A DNA stretch of 64,000 nucleotides, taken from contig NZ_APND01000001.1 in assembly GCF_040361215.1 (NCBI RefSeq), forward strand, positions 930,001 to 994,000, given 5' to 3'. Position numbers and translations under genes: made by a program. Below are positions 16,248 through 25,118 of the stretch, piece by piece. The DNA is from Salinisphaera dokdonensis (lineage in GTDB: Bacteria > Pseudomonadota > Gammaproteobacteria > Nevskiales > Salinisphaeraceae). Under the pieces are notes generated by a model, which did not search any database, had not been told where the DNA came from, and saw nothing but the letters and a program-made list of their open reading frames with translations. Position 1 is the first letter of the stretch. Each line of letters opens with the position of its first letter.

Positions 16248-17610
16248 CGGGGTCTACCGCTGGGAAGGTCAGTACGAATTCGGTATAGCGACCGAGCGCA
16301 GAGTGACAACGAATATCGCCGCCGAAACTCTCCATAACCAGTCTCGAGAAGGCCAGACCTATACCTGTGCCCTGCCCGCGTGGCATAGCGGAGTAGAAGC
16401 GCTCGAATATGCGCGGCAATACATCAGGGTGTATGCCGGGACCTGTGTCACGAAAATGCAGCCGGTGGGCCCCGGCGGCACTGCGCTCGGTCCAGATTCG
16501 GATACTGCCGTTCTCGTCGTCAGCCTGGGCAAGAAAATAAAGCGCGTTCTTGAGCAGATTGAACAGCAGGTGGACCGTCAGTAGTTGAGAGCCGAAGAAC
16601 GCGAAATCGGCGCCCTGCTCCCAGCTCACTCGCTCGCGTTCACGCGCCGAGTGGAACGGGTAGCGCTCCAGCGCTGCTCCTACGCACGCGCCAATTCGCA
16701 CGACCTCGAATGAAGTCTCGTCGATCGTCGTACGGCTTGAATTGACCAGCAGCATGTCGAGGATGACGTTCGTGTACTCCGTCTCGGCATTGATGCGATC
16801 GAGTACAGCGTGCATCTGTCTATAGTGAGCCGTGCGGACACGTTTGACCGGTAAACCGTGTTCCCGGGCAAGTTCAAAGCCTTCGAAGATCGCCGGCAGA
16901 TAGTTCTGCAAACCACGTGCGCCGCTGCGAATACCGAGCAAAGGAGTACGCAGTTCGTGCGCCATGGTGCCCACAGCGGAGGTGATCGCCGCCAGCTTTT
17001 CGCGCGCGACAAGCTCGGTCTTGTAGTTGAAGGCGCTGCCCGCGAGGATTGCAAACACATAGGTCGGCACCAGCGGCAACAGGTCGTCCGCCTGCGCGGC
17101 CAGATCGCCGCCGACCAACTGGAAAACCCCGCATGCCGCGCCCGCGCCGACAACCGCCATAGCGAGAATCATCAGCCAATCGAATACGATCAGCACCATC
17201 AGCAGGCAAGCCGCCATGGTCGAGAGCGCCCAGACGGTTGCGAACTCGTTCATCAGCGACATGAATACAAAAAAGAACGGTAACTGATAAACAACGATCA
17301 GAAACCAGTAAAGCGTTACCTTACGACGCCAGAAATCGCTGCGTGAAAGCCGATGCTCGAAGAGCATGGGCAACGCCACGAGCACGCTGAAAGCACGCAA
17401 CCATGCGCTTTCAAAGCCCTGCGGTTGAAATTCGGTCCAGCAAAGGTAATAGAGCGGGTGGCCGATAACAGCAACAATGGCGAACATGCGCATGTTCGCA
17501 CGAGAATAGACCGCGCTTTGAGCTAACGAGGCTGCGAGGCGAACACGTAAACGCCGCCAGGTCTGCGGTGCCTGTGGAGTACGCAGACTCAGAGAGCGAG
17601 AGAAAAACAC
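16240..17610 (-). CDS. lqsS: CqsS/LqsS-like sensor histidine kinase
   Basis: A 456-residue membrane kinase, presumed receptor for the alpha-hydroxyketone signal. The N-terminal half (about residues 40-195) has several membrane segments and closely follows Vibrio CqsS: HPLYYLCWTEFQPQGFES and LPFFFVFMSLMNEFATVWAL. The dimerisation domain has MAHELRTPLLGI with His218, and the ATPase domain has LLFNLLKNALYFLA (N box) and RDTGPGI, GQGTGIGLAFSRLVM. Unlike Vibrio CqsS it has no C-terminal receiver; that role is presumably taken by the adjacent response regulator. The start is the GTG at 17610, preceded by a GGGGGG-rich site. An upstream palindrome lies at 17661. Confidence 0.87.
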   Translation of the reverse strand: MFFSRSLSLRTPQAPQTWRRLRVRLAASLAQSAVYSRANMRMFAIVAVIGHPLYYLCWTEFQPQGFESAWLRAFSVLVALPMLFEHRLSRSDFWRRKVTLYWFLIVVYQLPFFFVFMSLMNEFATVWALSTMAACLLMVLIVFDWLMILAMAVVGAGAACGVFQLVGGDLAAQADDLLPLVPTYVFAILAGSAFNYKTELVAREKLAAITSAVGTMAHELRTPLLGIRSGARGLQNYLPAIFEGFELAREHGLPVKRVRTAHYRQMHAVLDRINAETEYTNVILDMLLVNSSRTTIDETSFEVVRIGACVGAALERYPFHSARERERVSWEQGADFAFFGSQLLTVHLLFNLLKNALYFLAQADDENGSIRIWTERSAAGAHRLHFRDTGPGIHPDVLPRIFERFYSAMPRGQGTGIGLAFSRLVMESFGGDIRCHSALGRYTEFVLTFPAVDPDE

Positions 17611-17660
17611 AGGGAGCGCCCCCCTTCCGGATTCGCCCTAACGCGCGGATAATTGGAAAT

Positions 17661-17672
17661 ATGTTCGAACAT
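17661..17672. promoter_or_regulatory. Palindrome upstream of the sensor kinase gene
   Basis: ATGTTCGAACAT is a perfect 12-base palindrome about 50 bases upstream of the kinase GTG. Its half-site (ATGTTCG) recurs in the 20-base palindrome at 17480-17499 inside the first part of the kinase gene. Operator function is inference. Confidence 0.35.
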
Positions 17673-17876
17673 CGATTCATCCTATACGTAGACCGCTCGA
17701 ATTCGTAGCATCAGCCTTGTTCCCATGCGTCGGCAACCGCCCACGCAACCTGCAAGGTTATACTCGGCTGGGCCGCCCACAGAACACGGTATGCATACCA
17801 ACGCCATGCACGCTTCAAGGCCCGCACTATCGCGTAAGGCGTGCTGTCTTTCATTGGGACGGCGACGCAAGGCGCC

Positions 17877-20318
17877 ATGATGAACACACTTCGCAATCCG
17901 CGCCTGACGATCCGGTGGGCATTGGGTGTCGTCCTCGCTGGTCAGCTCACGACCATACTGATCGCATGCCTGCCGGGTACGGCCGCCCTCAGCGCTCTCC
18001 TGGCCATCGAGGCGATTACGGGCATCGCAGCGGGCCTGCTTTGCTGGATAGCCCTGCATGCCACTGACCCCGATCGCGCCAAGATCATCAGCCCTCTCAT
18101 TACCTGGCTCGACAACATCGACCTGGCCGGTGACAGCCGCCAACGCCCGCCGATCTCGGTCGAAGGCGCCGACTCGCATCTGGTCGCGACCATCGACAAT
18201 CTCGTATATCGCGTACAGCGGTATCGCGACAAACTGCTGGTACGCCATCAGCGCGTTCAGCGCCTGCTGCGCAACGTCACCGACGTGCTATATCACACCG
18301 ACAGCGACGGCCGAATCAATTGGGTGACGGAGACTGTGAGCGATATGCTCGGCTACCGCACCGCCGAACTTGAAGGCCGGCTGTTGCGCGACCTGCTCGC
18401 GGATCCCGACAAGGACGAAAAGCCGTTGCTGTACAGCACCCAGCTTCGCCGCCACCCTACCCGGGTGTTTCGCCGCGACGGGAGCGTGGCCTGGCTACTC
18501 ATATCGTCGCGCCGGATCGACAATGCAAACGGCGAGCCGGTCGGCAGCGAGGGCGTATGTCGTGACGGCACGCGTCTGATCGAAACCCAGCACGCTCTGG
18601 ACGACGAGAAGGAACGCGCTCAGGTAACTCTCGCGTCTATCGGTGACGCCGTAATCACGACCAATGCGCACGGCGAGGTGGACTATCTCAACCCGCGTGC
18701 AGAACAGATGCTCGGCGTGCCGATGGCAGACGCCAGTGGTCAGCATTTCGACACCCTGTGCAATTTCGTCGATTGCGAACGCAACGTCACCGTCAACGGC
18801 CTGGTTCAGGAATGTCTCAACAGCGGCACCGTTCACGAGCGCGACGAGAATCTCACGCTCTACGACCGTGCCCCGCAGACCACCGGTCATACGGTGAAGG
18901 TCACGATCTCCCCGATCCGGGATACACATCAATGTGTGGTCGGCACGGTGATCGTGCTGCACGACATCACCCGCCTGCAGCAGATCTCGCGCGAGTTGGC
19001 GCACCAGGCCAATCACGATCTGCTCACGGGTCTTCCCAATCGGCGGGCCTTCGAGCATTTGTTAAGCGAGTTCCTCGCCGAAACCGGCCAAGGGCGCCAG
19101 CACGCGCTGTGCTATCTCGACCTGGATCAGTTCAAGCTGGTCAACGACACCTGCGGGCACGACGCCGGCGACGAAATGCTACGCCAGCTTTCCAACCAGA
19201 TTTCCGGGCAGGTTCGAGCCGGCGATACCGTCGCCCGCTTGGGCGGCGACGAGTTCGGACTGATCATGCGCGATCTGTCCCTGACCGACGCCAGGATCAA
19301 GGCGGAGGCGCTGCGCGCCGATATCGATCGTTTTCGGTTCCGCTGGAACGACAAACTGTTCCGCCTGGGCGCCAGCATCGGCGTCGCAGCCATCGACCGG
19401 GAAGCGGTCAGTACCACGGAACTACTGCGCCGAGCGGATACCGCTTGCTACTTGGCCAAAGAGAAGGGGCGCAACCAAGTCTATATCTATCGCGGCGACA
19501 GCGACGAAACACTGACCCGCCATGGCGACATGCAGCGCATGCAGCAGATCAGCGAAGCGCTGGATAACAACCGTTTCGAACTGTTCGCCCAGCTCATCCA
19601 GCCGATCGACGAAAGTCTGCACAAACCGTGCGGCGTTGAACTGCTTTTGCGGATGCGCGACAGCAACGGCGCTATTCTTTCGCCGCAGAATTTTCTGCTC
19701 ACGGCCGAGCGATACAACGTTGCGGCACGTATCGATCGTTGGGTGCTCAAGCGCGCAGTCACGCTAATCGCAGCCGCCGGTGACGACCACCGGCCGATAG
19801 AGCACTACAGCATCAATATCTCCGGGCAGTCGATCACCGACGAGCACTTCGTCGACTACGCGCGCGGCCTTATTACGGGCAGCACCGTGGACCCGCGCCG
19901 ACTGGTCTTCGAGATCACCGAAACCACCGCCGTGACCAACACCCGGCGTGCCGGCGAGTTGATCCGGTCGTTACGTGCCTTGGGCTGTCGTTTTTCGCTG
20001 GACGACTTCGGCAGCGGATTGAGTTCGTTCTCCTACCTGAAGAACCTGCCGTCCGACTTCATCAAGATCGACGGGAAGCTGGTCTCGAATATCCTCCACG
20101 ACCCGGTCGAGCGCTCGATCGTGGAGGCCATCAATCAGGTCGGCCAGGCCATGGGGTTGCTCACCGTCGCCGAACATGTCGAATCCCGCGCGTTGCTCGA
20201 CGCGCTGCGTAATATTGGCGTGGACTATGCGCAGGGCTATCACGTCGCCCGACCGATTCCGTTCGAGATGCTTTCCAGCAGCATCGGCTCACGCCAGCGA
20301 ATCGTGCGCGCGCGCTGA
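17877..20318 (+). CDS. Membrane PAS-PAS-GGDEF-EAL protein (cyclic-di-GMP turnover)
   Basis: An 813-residue protein with two N-terminal membrane helices (up to about residue 60), two PAS-like sensor regions, then GGDEF and EAL domains. The diguanylate cyclase motif is intact (LGGDEFGL, residues 456-460) and a product-inhibition site RAGD lies five residues before it. In the EAL domain the signature reads ELL (588-590) instead of EAL. The other catalytic residues appear kept: NISGQS, EITET, LDDFGSG, IKIDG, AEHVE and AQGYHVARP. The start is probably ATG 17877 or 17880; the more upstream GTG (17841) is less likely. It is divergent from the quorum-sensing kinase, 266 bases away. Confidence 0.93.
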   Translation: MMNTLRNPRLTIRWALGVVLAGQLTTILIACLPGTAALSALLAIEAITGIAAGLLCWIALHATDPDRAKIISPLITWLDNIDLAGDSRQRPPISVEGADSHLVATIDNLVYRVQRYRDKLLVRHQRVQRLLRNVTDVLYHTDSDGRINWVTETVSDMLGYRTAELEGRLLRDLLADPDKDEKPLLYSTQLRRHPTRVFRRDGSVAWLLISSRRIDNANGEPVGSEGVCRDGTRLIETQHALDDEKERAQVTLASIGDAVITTNAHGEVDYLNPRAEQMLGVPMADASGQHFDTLCNFVDCERNVTVNGLVQECLNSGTVHERDENLTLYDRAPQTTGHTVKVTISPIRDTHQCVVGTVIVLHDITRLQQISRELAHQANHDLLTGLPNRRAFEHLLSEFLAETGQGRQHALCYLDLDQFKLVNDTCGHDAGDEMLRQLSNQISGQVRAGDTVARLGGDEFGLIMRDLSLTDARIKAEALRADIDRFRFRWNDKLFRLGASIGVAAIDREAVSTTELLRRADTACYLAKEKGRNQVYIYRGDSDETLTRHGDMQRMQQISEALDNNRFELFAQLIQPIDESLHKPCGVELLLRMRDSNGAILSPQNFLLTAERYNVAARIDRWVLKRAVTLIAAAGDDHRPIEHYSINISGQSITDEHFVDYARGLITGSTVDPRRLVFEITETTAVTNTRRAGELIRSLRALGCRFSLDDFGSGLSSFSYLKNLPSDFIKIDGKLVSNILHDPVERSIVEAINQVGQAMGLLTVAEHVESRALLDALRNIGVDYAQGYHVARPIPFEMLSSSIGSRQRIVRAR

Positions 20319-20399
20319 ACGCTTGCCCTGGGGATCTCGAATCCGCTTAGGGCGTGGCTCGCGTAAGCTCTGGTCATCCGTCGAATCAGAGAACACATC

Positions 20400-20951
20400 A
20401 TGTCCGGCTTCAAGAAACTGATCGCCCTGTGTGCCCCGGGGCTGCTCGCTGCCTGCAGTGTCATGCCCGCGGACAACTTTCCGGTCGAGGAACAGGTTGA
20501 TATCGACCGCTACATGGGCAAGTGGTATGTCATCGCCCATATTCCGCCGAGCGTGACCGAGAATGCCTACAACTCGATCGAACGTTACGAGCAGATCGAG
20601 CCCGGCAAGATCGCCACCACATTCACCTATCTCGAAGGCGGCTTCGACGGCGAACAAAAGACCATGAAGCCCACTGGCAGCGTGATCGAGAATACCGACA
20701 ACGCCGTATGGGCCATGCGCTTCTACTGGGTCATGCGTATGCAGTACCTCATCTCCTATGTGGATGCGGACTACCAGACGACGATCGTGGCGCGCGAAAA
20801 GCGCGACTATGTATGGATCATGGCGCGCACCCCGCAAATCGACGATGCCACCTATGACTCGCTCGTGCAGAAGGTCGCCGACTACGGCTACGACACATCG
20901 AAGCTGCGCAAGGTCCCCCAGCAGCCACTCGACCAGCGCAGCGATGGCTGA
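20400..20951 (+). CDS. blc: Bacterial lipocalin (outer-membrane lipoprotein)
   Basis: A 183-residue lipoprotein (signal ending LLAACS, lipobox Cys). The lipocalin first motif is visible as VDIDRYMGKWYVIAHIPPSV, followed by NAYNSIERYE and, in the second half, DYQTTIVAREKRDYVWIMAR, which matches the barrel strand typical of Blc (YDYALVGRPD..YLWILSR in type). The length is close to E. coli Blc (177). It probably binds fatty acids or lysophospholipids at the outer membrane. The ATG at 20400 gives the expected signal peptide. Confidence 0.9.
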   Translation: MSGFKKLIALCAPGLLAACSVMPADNFPVEEQVDIDRYMGKWYVIAHIPPSVTENAYNSIERYEQIEPGKIATTFTYLEGGFDGEQKTMKPTGSVIENTDNAVWAMRFYWVMRMQYLISYVDADYQTTIVAREKRDYVWIMARTPQIDDATYDSLVQKVADYGYDTSKLRKVPQQPLDQRSDG

Positions 20952-21027
20952 TCCGTATCGCTGATCGTTCCAGTATCGCGGTGAATAGCGAACCAGCCGG
21001 TATCGATCGCAGTGTGACCGTAACGTC

Positions 21028-22818
21028 TTGAGTACAGAATCCGCCGACGAGCAGCAGCCGCGTGACGAGTGGCGCCGGTTGTCCGGCCTGTGGCCCTATC
21101 TATGGGCACACCGAACCCGGGTGGCCATCGCACTCGCCCTGCTCGTCGGCGCCAAGGGTGCGACGGTCGTCCTGCCCATCGTGCTCAAGCATATCGTCGA
21201 CGCGCTGGACGCGAACGAAAGCGCGCGTGTCGCTCTGCCGGTCGCCCTGCTGCTGGCCTATGGAGCCCTGCGCCTCGCCTCGGTCCTATTCGGCCAACTG
21301 CGCGATCTGGTATTCGGGCGTGTGACCGAGCGCGCGATGCGCCGTATCGCGCTCAACGTGTTTGAGCATCTGCACGCGCTCGATCTGGATTTTCACCTGT
21401 CGCGACGCACTGGCGGTCTGTCGCGGGACATCGAACGCGGCATCGGCGGGATCAGCTTTCTGCTGCGATTCATGCTGTTCAACATCATTCCGACCCTGCT
21501 CGAGATCGCGATGGTGGCGGGCATCCTGCTGTTCTATTACAGCGCCTGGTTCGCGGTCATCGTGCTCGTCAGCGTGGTCGTCTATATCGCGGCCACCACG
21601 CTGCTCACCGAATGGCGCACCCGACACGTGCGCGAATCCAACCGTCTAGACGCCCAGGCCAACACCCGTGCGGTGGACAGCCTGCTCAACTACGAGACGG
21701 TCAAGTACTTCGGCAACGAACGCTATGAGGCCGATCGCTACGACCGCGAGCTGCGTGGCTGGGAAGCCGCCCTGCGCCGCTCGCGCCTGTCGCTGGGCAC
21801 GCTCAACACCATTCAGGCCACGGTGATCGCGATCGCAATCACCGCCATGATGATGCTCGCCGGATCACGGGTGGTCTCCGGCGACATGACGCTCGGCGAC
21901 CTGGTGATGATCAACGCCTACATGATCCAGCTGTTCGTACCGCTGAACTTTCTCGGCTTCGTCTATCGCGAGCTGAAGAAATCGCTGGCCGACACCGCGC
22001 GCATGTTCCGCCTGCTGGATGTCGAACCAGGCATCGGCGATGGACCGGATGCACAGGCCCTGACCGCCACGCGTCCGGAAGTACGCTTCGAGAACGTCCA
22101 GTTCGGCTACCAGCCGGAACGCCAGATATTGCGCGGTATCGATTTCACCATCTCGCCCGGACGCAAGCTGGCCGTGGTGGGCCAGTCCGGTGCCGGCAAG
22201 TCGACCCTCGCCCGGCTGCTGTTTCGTTTTTACGATGTCGATGCCGGGCGAATCACGGTCGACGGTACTGATATACGCGAACTCACGGTCGCCAGCCTGC
22301 GTGACGCAATCGGCGTGGTGCCGCAAGACACAGTGCTTTTCAACGACACCATCGAATACAACATCGCCTACGGACAGCCGGATGCCGATCCCACCGCAAT
22401 CGCCAATGCCGCTCGCATGGCCCATCTCGACGGCCTGCTCGCTCGATTGCCCAACGGCATGGATACCCTTGTCGGCGAGCGCGGCCTGAAGCTCTCCGGC
22501 GGTGAGAAACAGCGTATCGCCATCGCCCGTGCGATTCTCAAGAGCCCCGCGATCCTCGTATTCGACGAGGCCACATCATCGCTCGACAGCCACGCCGAAC
22601 AGGCGATCACCGCTGCCTTGGCTGAACTCGCCGCCGATCACACCACGCTGGTCATTGCCCATCGGCTCTCAACGGTCGTGGACGCGGACGAGATCGTAGT
22701 CATGGACGACGGCTCGATTGTAGAACGCGGCACGCATGCGGCGTTGCTCGCAGCCGACGGCCGCTATGCCGCGATGTGGCGGCTCCAACAGCGCGAATCG
22801 GCCCAGCCGATCGCCTGA
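21028..22818 (+). CDS. ABC exporter, ATM1/HMT1-type (fused membrane and ATPase domains)
   Basis: A 596-residue half-transporter. Six membrane helices occupy residues 30-310, including NTRAVDSLLNYETVKYFGNE, the hallmark of Atm1/HMT1-type exporters. The nucleotide-binding domain has Walker A GQSGAGKSTLARL, signature LSGGEKQRIAIARA and Walker B ILVFDEATSSLD, then an H-loop VIAHRLSTV. Such proteins export glutathione conjugates or related sulfur/metal compounds, which is family knowledge; the cargo here is unproven. The start is a TTG at 21028; no ATG lies near, so it is the least bad choice. It follows the lipocalin gene in the same direction. Confidence 0.9.
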   Translation: MSTESADEQQPRDEWRRLSGLWPYLWAHRTRVAIALALLVGAKGATVVLPIVLKHIVDALDANESARVALPVALLLAYGALRLASVLFGQLRDLVFGRVTERAMRRIALNVFEHLHALDLDFHLSRRTGGLSRDIERGIGGISFLLRFMLFNIIPTLLEIAMVAGILLFYYSAWFAVIVLVSVVVYIAATTLLTEWRTRHVRESNRLDAQANTRAVDSLLNYETVKYFGNERYEADRYDRELRGWEAALRRSRLSLGTLNTIQATVIAIAITAMMMLAGSRVVSGDMTLGDLVMINAYMIQLFVPLNFLGFVYRELKKSLADTARMFRLLDVEPGIGDGPDAQALTATRPEVRFENVQFGYQPERQILRGIDFTISPGRKLAVVGQSGAGKSTLARLLFRFYDVDAGRITVDGTDIRELTVASLRDAIGVVPQDTVLFNDTIEYNIAYGQPDADPTAIANAARMAHLDGLLARLPNGMDTLVGERGLKLSGGEKQRIAIARAILKSPAILVFDEATSSLDSHAEQAITAALAELAADHTTLVIAHRLSTVVDADEIVVMDDGSIVERGTHAALLAADGRYAAMWRLQQRESAQPIA

Positions 22819-22831
22819 CTTGAATCAGGCG
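22812..22831. terminator. Hairpin shared by convergent genes
   Basis: A 7-base inverted repeat (22812-22818 with 22825-22831) spanning the two stop codons of the ABC exporter and the convergent MFS gene. It has no T run, so terminator function is only probable. Confidence 0.45.
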
Positions 22832-24009
22832 ACCGCGCGGCGGCGCGTCAACAGGCTTGCCAGCGCCACCGCGGCCAGTACCGCCACCGCGATCGAGAAA
22901 CCGATACCGGCCACCCGCAGCCCGATCGTATCCGCCACCACGCCAATACCCACCACCGGGATCGATATCGCGATATAGAGCACCACGAAGAACGTCGAGG
23001 CCACCTCGCCTCTGCGTTCGGTCGGACTCGCAGCGGTCACGGCCCCCATACCGGCCCGGAACGCCACGCCCTGGCCGACACCGGCCACCAGGGCGCCGCC
23101 GACAAGCAGCCCGAGTGACGAGGCAATGATGGCAAGTGCGACCAATGCGATGCCGGCAATCAACCCGACACAGCCCACCGGGAGCCGCCAGCGCTCGGGC
23201 AGCCGTGCCTGGCCAATCTGACCAACCGTAGAAGCCACGAACAGCAGGAACACCACCGCGCCGGTCAGCGCATGGTTGGAATAATTCAGGATCTGGCCCA
23301 TGAAGGCGGGTGCGATGGCCGTGAACAGACCCAGCACCGCAAAACCGGCAAAACCCGCGATCGCGGCCGGCACGAATACGCCGCGCACCTCGGGCGGCAC
23401 CTGCAATGACTGGATTCGCAGACGCGGTCGCGCGGGCCGGCGCGCGGTCTCGGGCGCCAGGACAACGGCCATCCCCGCCAGCGCGATGAGCGCCAGATCA
23501 ACGATGAAGCAGAGCGTAAGCGGCGCCGGCAGATACTGCGACAGCACCCCGGCAAACAGCGGCCCCAGGCCAAGCCCGCCCATGTTGGCCGCAGTCGCGA
23601 TCAGCGTGGCACTGCCGGCCCAGGCCGCCGGTGCGAGTTCAACCACGGCCACGGTCGCCGTGCCGGTGAAGATCCCCGCCGAAATGCCGGACAGCACGCG
23701 CCCGATCAGCAACGGCGCAAGCCCGCCGCCCCACAGAAACGCACAGGCACTCGCCGCCGAGAAGAGCAGACCGGCAGCCAGCATCGGTCGGCGCCCGATC
23801 TGATCCGACCAGCTGCCGGTCACGATCAGCGCTCCGATCACGCCGACTGCATAGGCAGCAAAGATCACGGTGATGACCAGCTGTGAAAAACCCAGCTGTT
23901 CCTGATAGATCGGATACAGCGGCGTGGGAAGCGTCGTGCCCATCATGGTCACGACAAACGTAAGCGCGACGGCAAAGAACAGCGCCGCGGAACGGTGGGT
24001 CTCGGTCAT
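22825..24009 (-). CDS. MFS transporter
   Basis: A 394-residue major facilitator with about twelve membrane segments. It has a start of the common type (FFAVALTFVVTMMGTTLPTPLYPIYQ), and the loop 2-3 motif SDQIGRRPMLAAG, as in DHA-type exporters. The start at 24009 (MTETHRS) is better than the listed longer frame because the added residues are hydrophilic and not conserved. The drug or metabolite it moves cannot be predicted. Convergent with the ABC exporter. Confidence 0.85.
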   Translation of the reverse strand: MTETHRSAALFFAVALTFVVTMMGTTLPTPLYPIYQEQLGFSQLVITVIFAAYAVGVIGALIVTGSWSDQIGRRPMLAAGLLFSAASACAFLWGGGLAPLLIGRVLSGISAGIFTGTATVAVVELAPAAWAGSATLIATAANMGGLGLGPLFAGVLSQYLPAPLTLCFIVDLALIALAGMAVVLAPETARRPARPRLRIQSLQVPPEVRGVFVPAAIAGFAGFAVLGLFTAIAPAFMGQILNYSNHALTGAVVFLLFVASTVGQIGQARLPERWRLPVGCVGLIAGIALVALAIIASSLGLLVGGALVAGVGQGVAFRAGMGAVTAASPTERRGEVASTFFVVLYIAISIPVVGIGVVADTIGLRVAGIGFSIAVAVLAAVALASLLTRRRAVA

Positions 24010-24120
24010 GCCTTCGGTCCCTGGAAAAACCAGTACGCGTCGTATCAACAGCTGATGCGCAAGGCGTCAGAGACTAACAGGCTTCATTATGCAGCGACAT
24101 CGATGACAAGGCCCGCGCAT

Positions 24121-24147
24121 AAAAAAGGCCCGGCAATTGCCGGGCCT
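24121..24147 (-). terminator. Intrinsic terminator of the glycine betaine operon
   Basis: GC-rich self-complementary stem of 8 bases or more (GGCCCGGC at 24127-24134 with GCCGGGCC at 24139-24146) followed on the minus strand by six T (A run 24121-24126). It lies just downstream of the binding-protein stop codon. Confidence 0.87.
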
Positions 24148-24172
24148 CTACAAGCGCAATATCAAGCGTTGA

Positions 24173-25054
24173 TCAGCCTGCCTCGAACCAGCCCTCGATC
24201 TGGTCGGGATGCTCGTCGATATAAGTCTGGATCGCTTCCTCGTAGCTGCTTTCCTGCGCCTCGTACATCGCTGCCTGGAGTTCTTCCAGTTCCAGTTTGT
24301 AGTTGCTCAGGAACGCCGCGACTTCAGGATAGTCGCTCTCGAAGCCCTTACGCGCGATCACGTCGACATGCTGCGCTTCGCCCAGCGTGCCGTTGGGATC
24401 ATCGAGGAAACGCAGGTCCCAGCGGCCGAACATCCAGTGCGGTGTCCAGCCCGTGACCACGATCCATTCTTCACGCTTCTCGGCACGCGCGAGCGCCGCC
24501 GTCATCGCTGCGCCACTGGCCGAGACCAGGCGATACTCGTCCAGGCCATAGTCGTCGATGGTCGTATCCGACAACTGCATGAGGCCGGCGCCCGGGTCGA
24601 TGCCCTGAATCTTGCCGTCGAGCTTTTCCTGTACGGCTTCTTTCTTCAGGTCCTCGATCGAAGCCAACTGGTCTTCGGGAATATAATCCGGCACGACCCA
24701 ACCGAGACGTGCACCTTCATAGATTGTGCCCAGGTTCTCGACGTCGTCCTTCACCCGCTCCATATAGTCCGCATGGGTGTCGGGCAGCCAGGCCATGAGC
24801 ATGGCGTCGAGATCGCCATTGGCTACGCCCTGATACTGCACGCCGATTGCAGACAGCGTCAGCTTGACGTCGTAATCGGTGTGTTCTTCGATCAGCTGCT
24901 TGGCCAGCTTGGTGACGAACTCGGCATCGGACCAGGCGGTCCAGCCGAACTCGATGGTATCGTCGGCCGCCTGTGCGCAACCTAGCGTTCCGACCGTCAG
25001 GCCCGCCGCGATCGCGGCCGTGCCCAACCATTGCTTGAACGAATGATTCTTCAT
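24173..25054 (-). CDS. proX: Glycine betaine/proline-type ABC substrate-binding protein
   Basis: A 293-residue periplasmic binding protein of the OpuAC type. The signal peptide ends CAQA-ADD. Mature motifs include IEFGWTAWSDAEFVTKL, LMAWLPDTHADYM, IQGIDPGAGLMQL and VVTGWTPHWMFGRWDLRFLDDP, with aromatic Trp residues expected for the quaternary ammonium cage. The start is ATG 25054, since the longer frame adds non-conserved residues. It is the last gene of a three-gene operon (ATPase, permease, binding protein) and supports osmoprotectant import in salt. Confidence 0.9.
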   Translation of the reverse strand: MKNHSFKQWLGTAAIAAGLTVGTLGCAQAADDTIEFGWTAWSDAEFVTKLAKQLIEEHTDYDVKLTLSAIGVQYQGVANGDLDAMLMAWLPDTHADYMERVKDDVENLGTIYEGARLGWVVPDYIPEDQLASIEDLKKEAVQEKLDGKIQGIDPGAGLMQLSDTTIDDYGLDEYRLVSASGAAMTAALARAEKREEWIVVTGWTPHWMFGRWDLRFLDDPNGTLGEAQHVDVIARKGFESDYPEVAAFLSNYKLELEELQAAMYEAQESSYEEAIQTYIDEHPDQIEGWFEAG

Positions 25055-25118
25055 GCCTTCGGTCTCCCTTCGTATGATCTCGTGCCTCGGCAGCGTCACG
25101 TGGACGCCGTCGTGAAAA

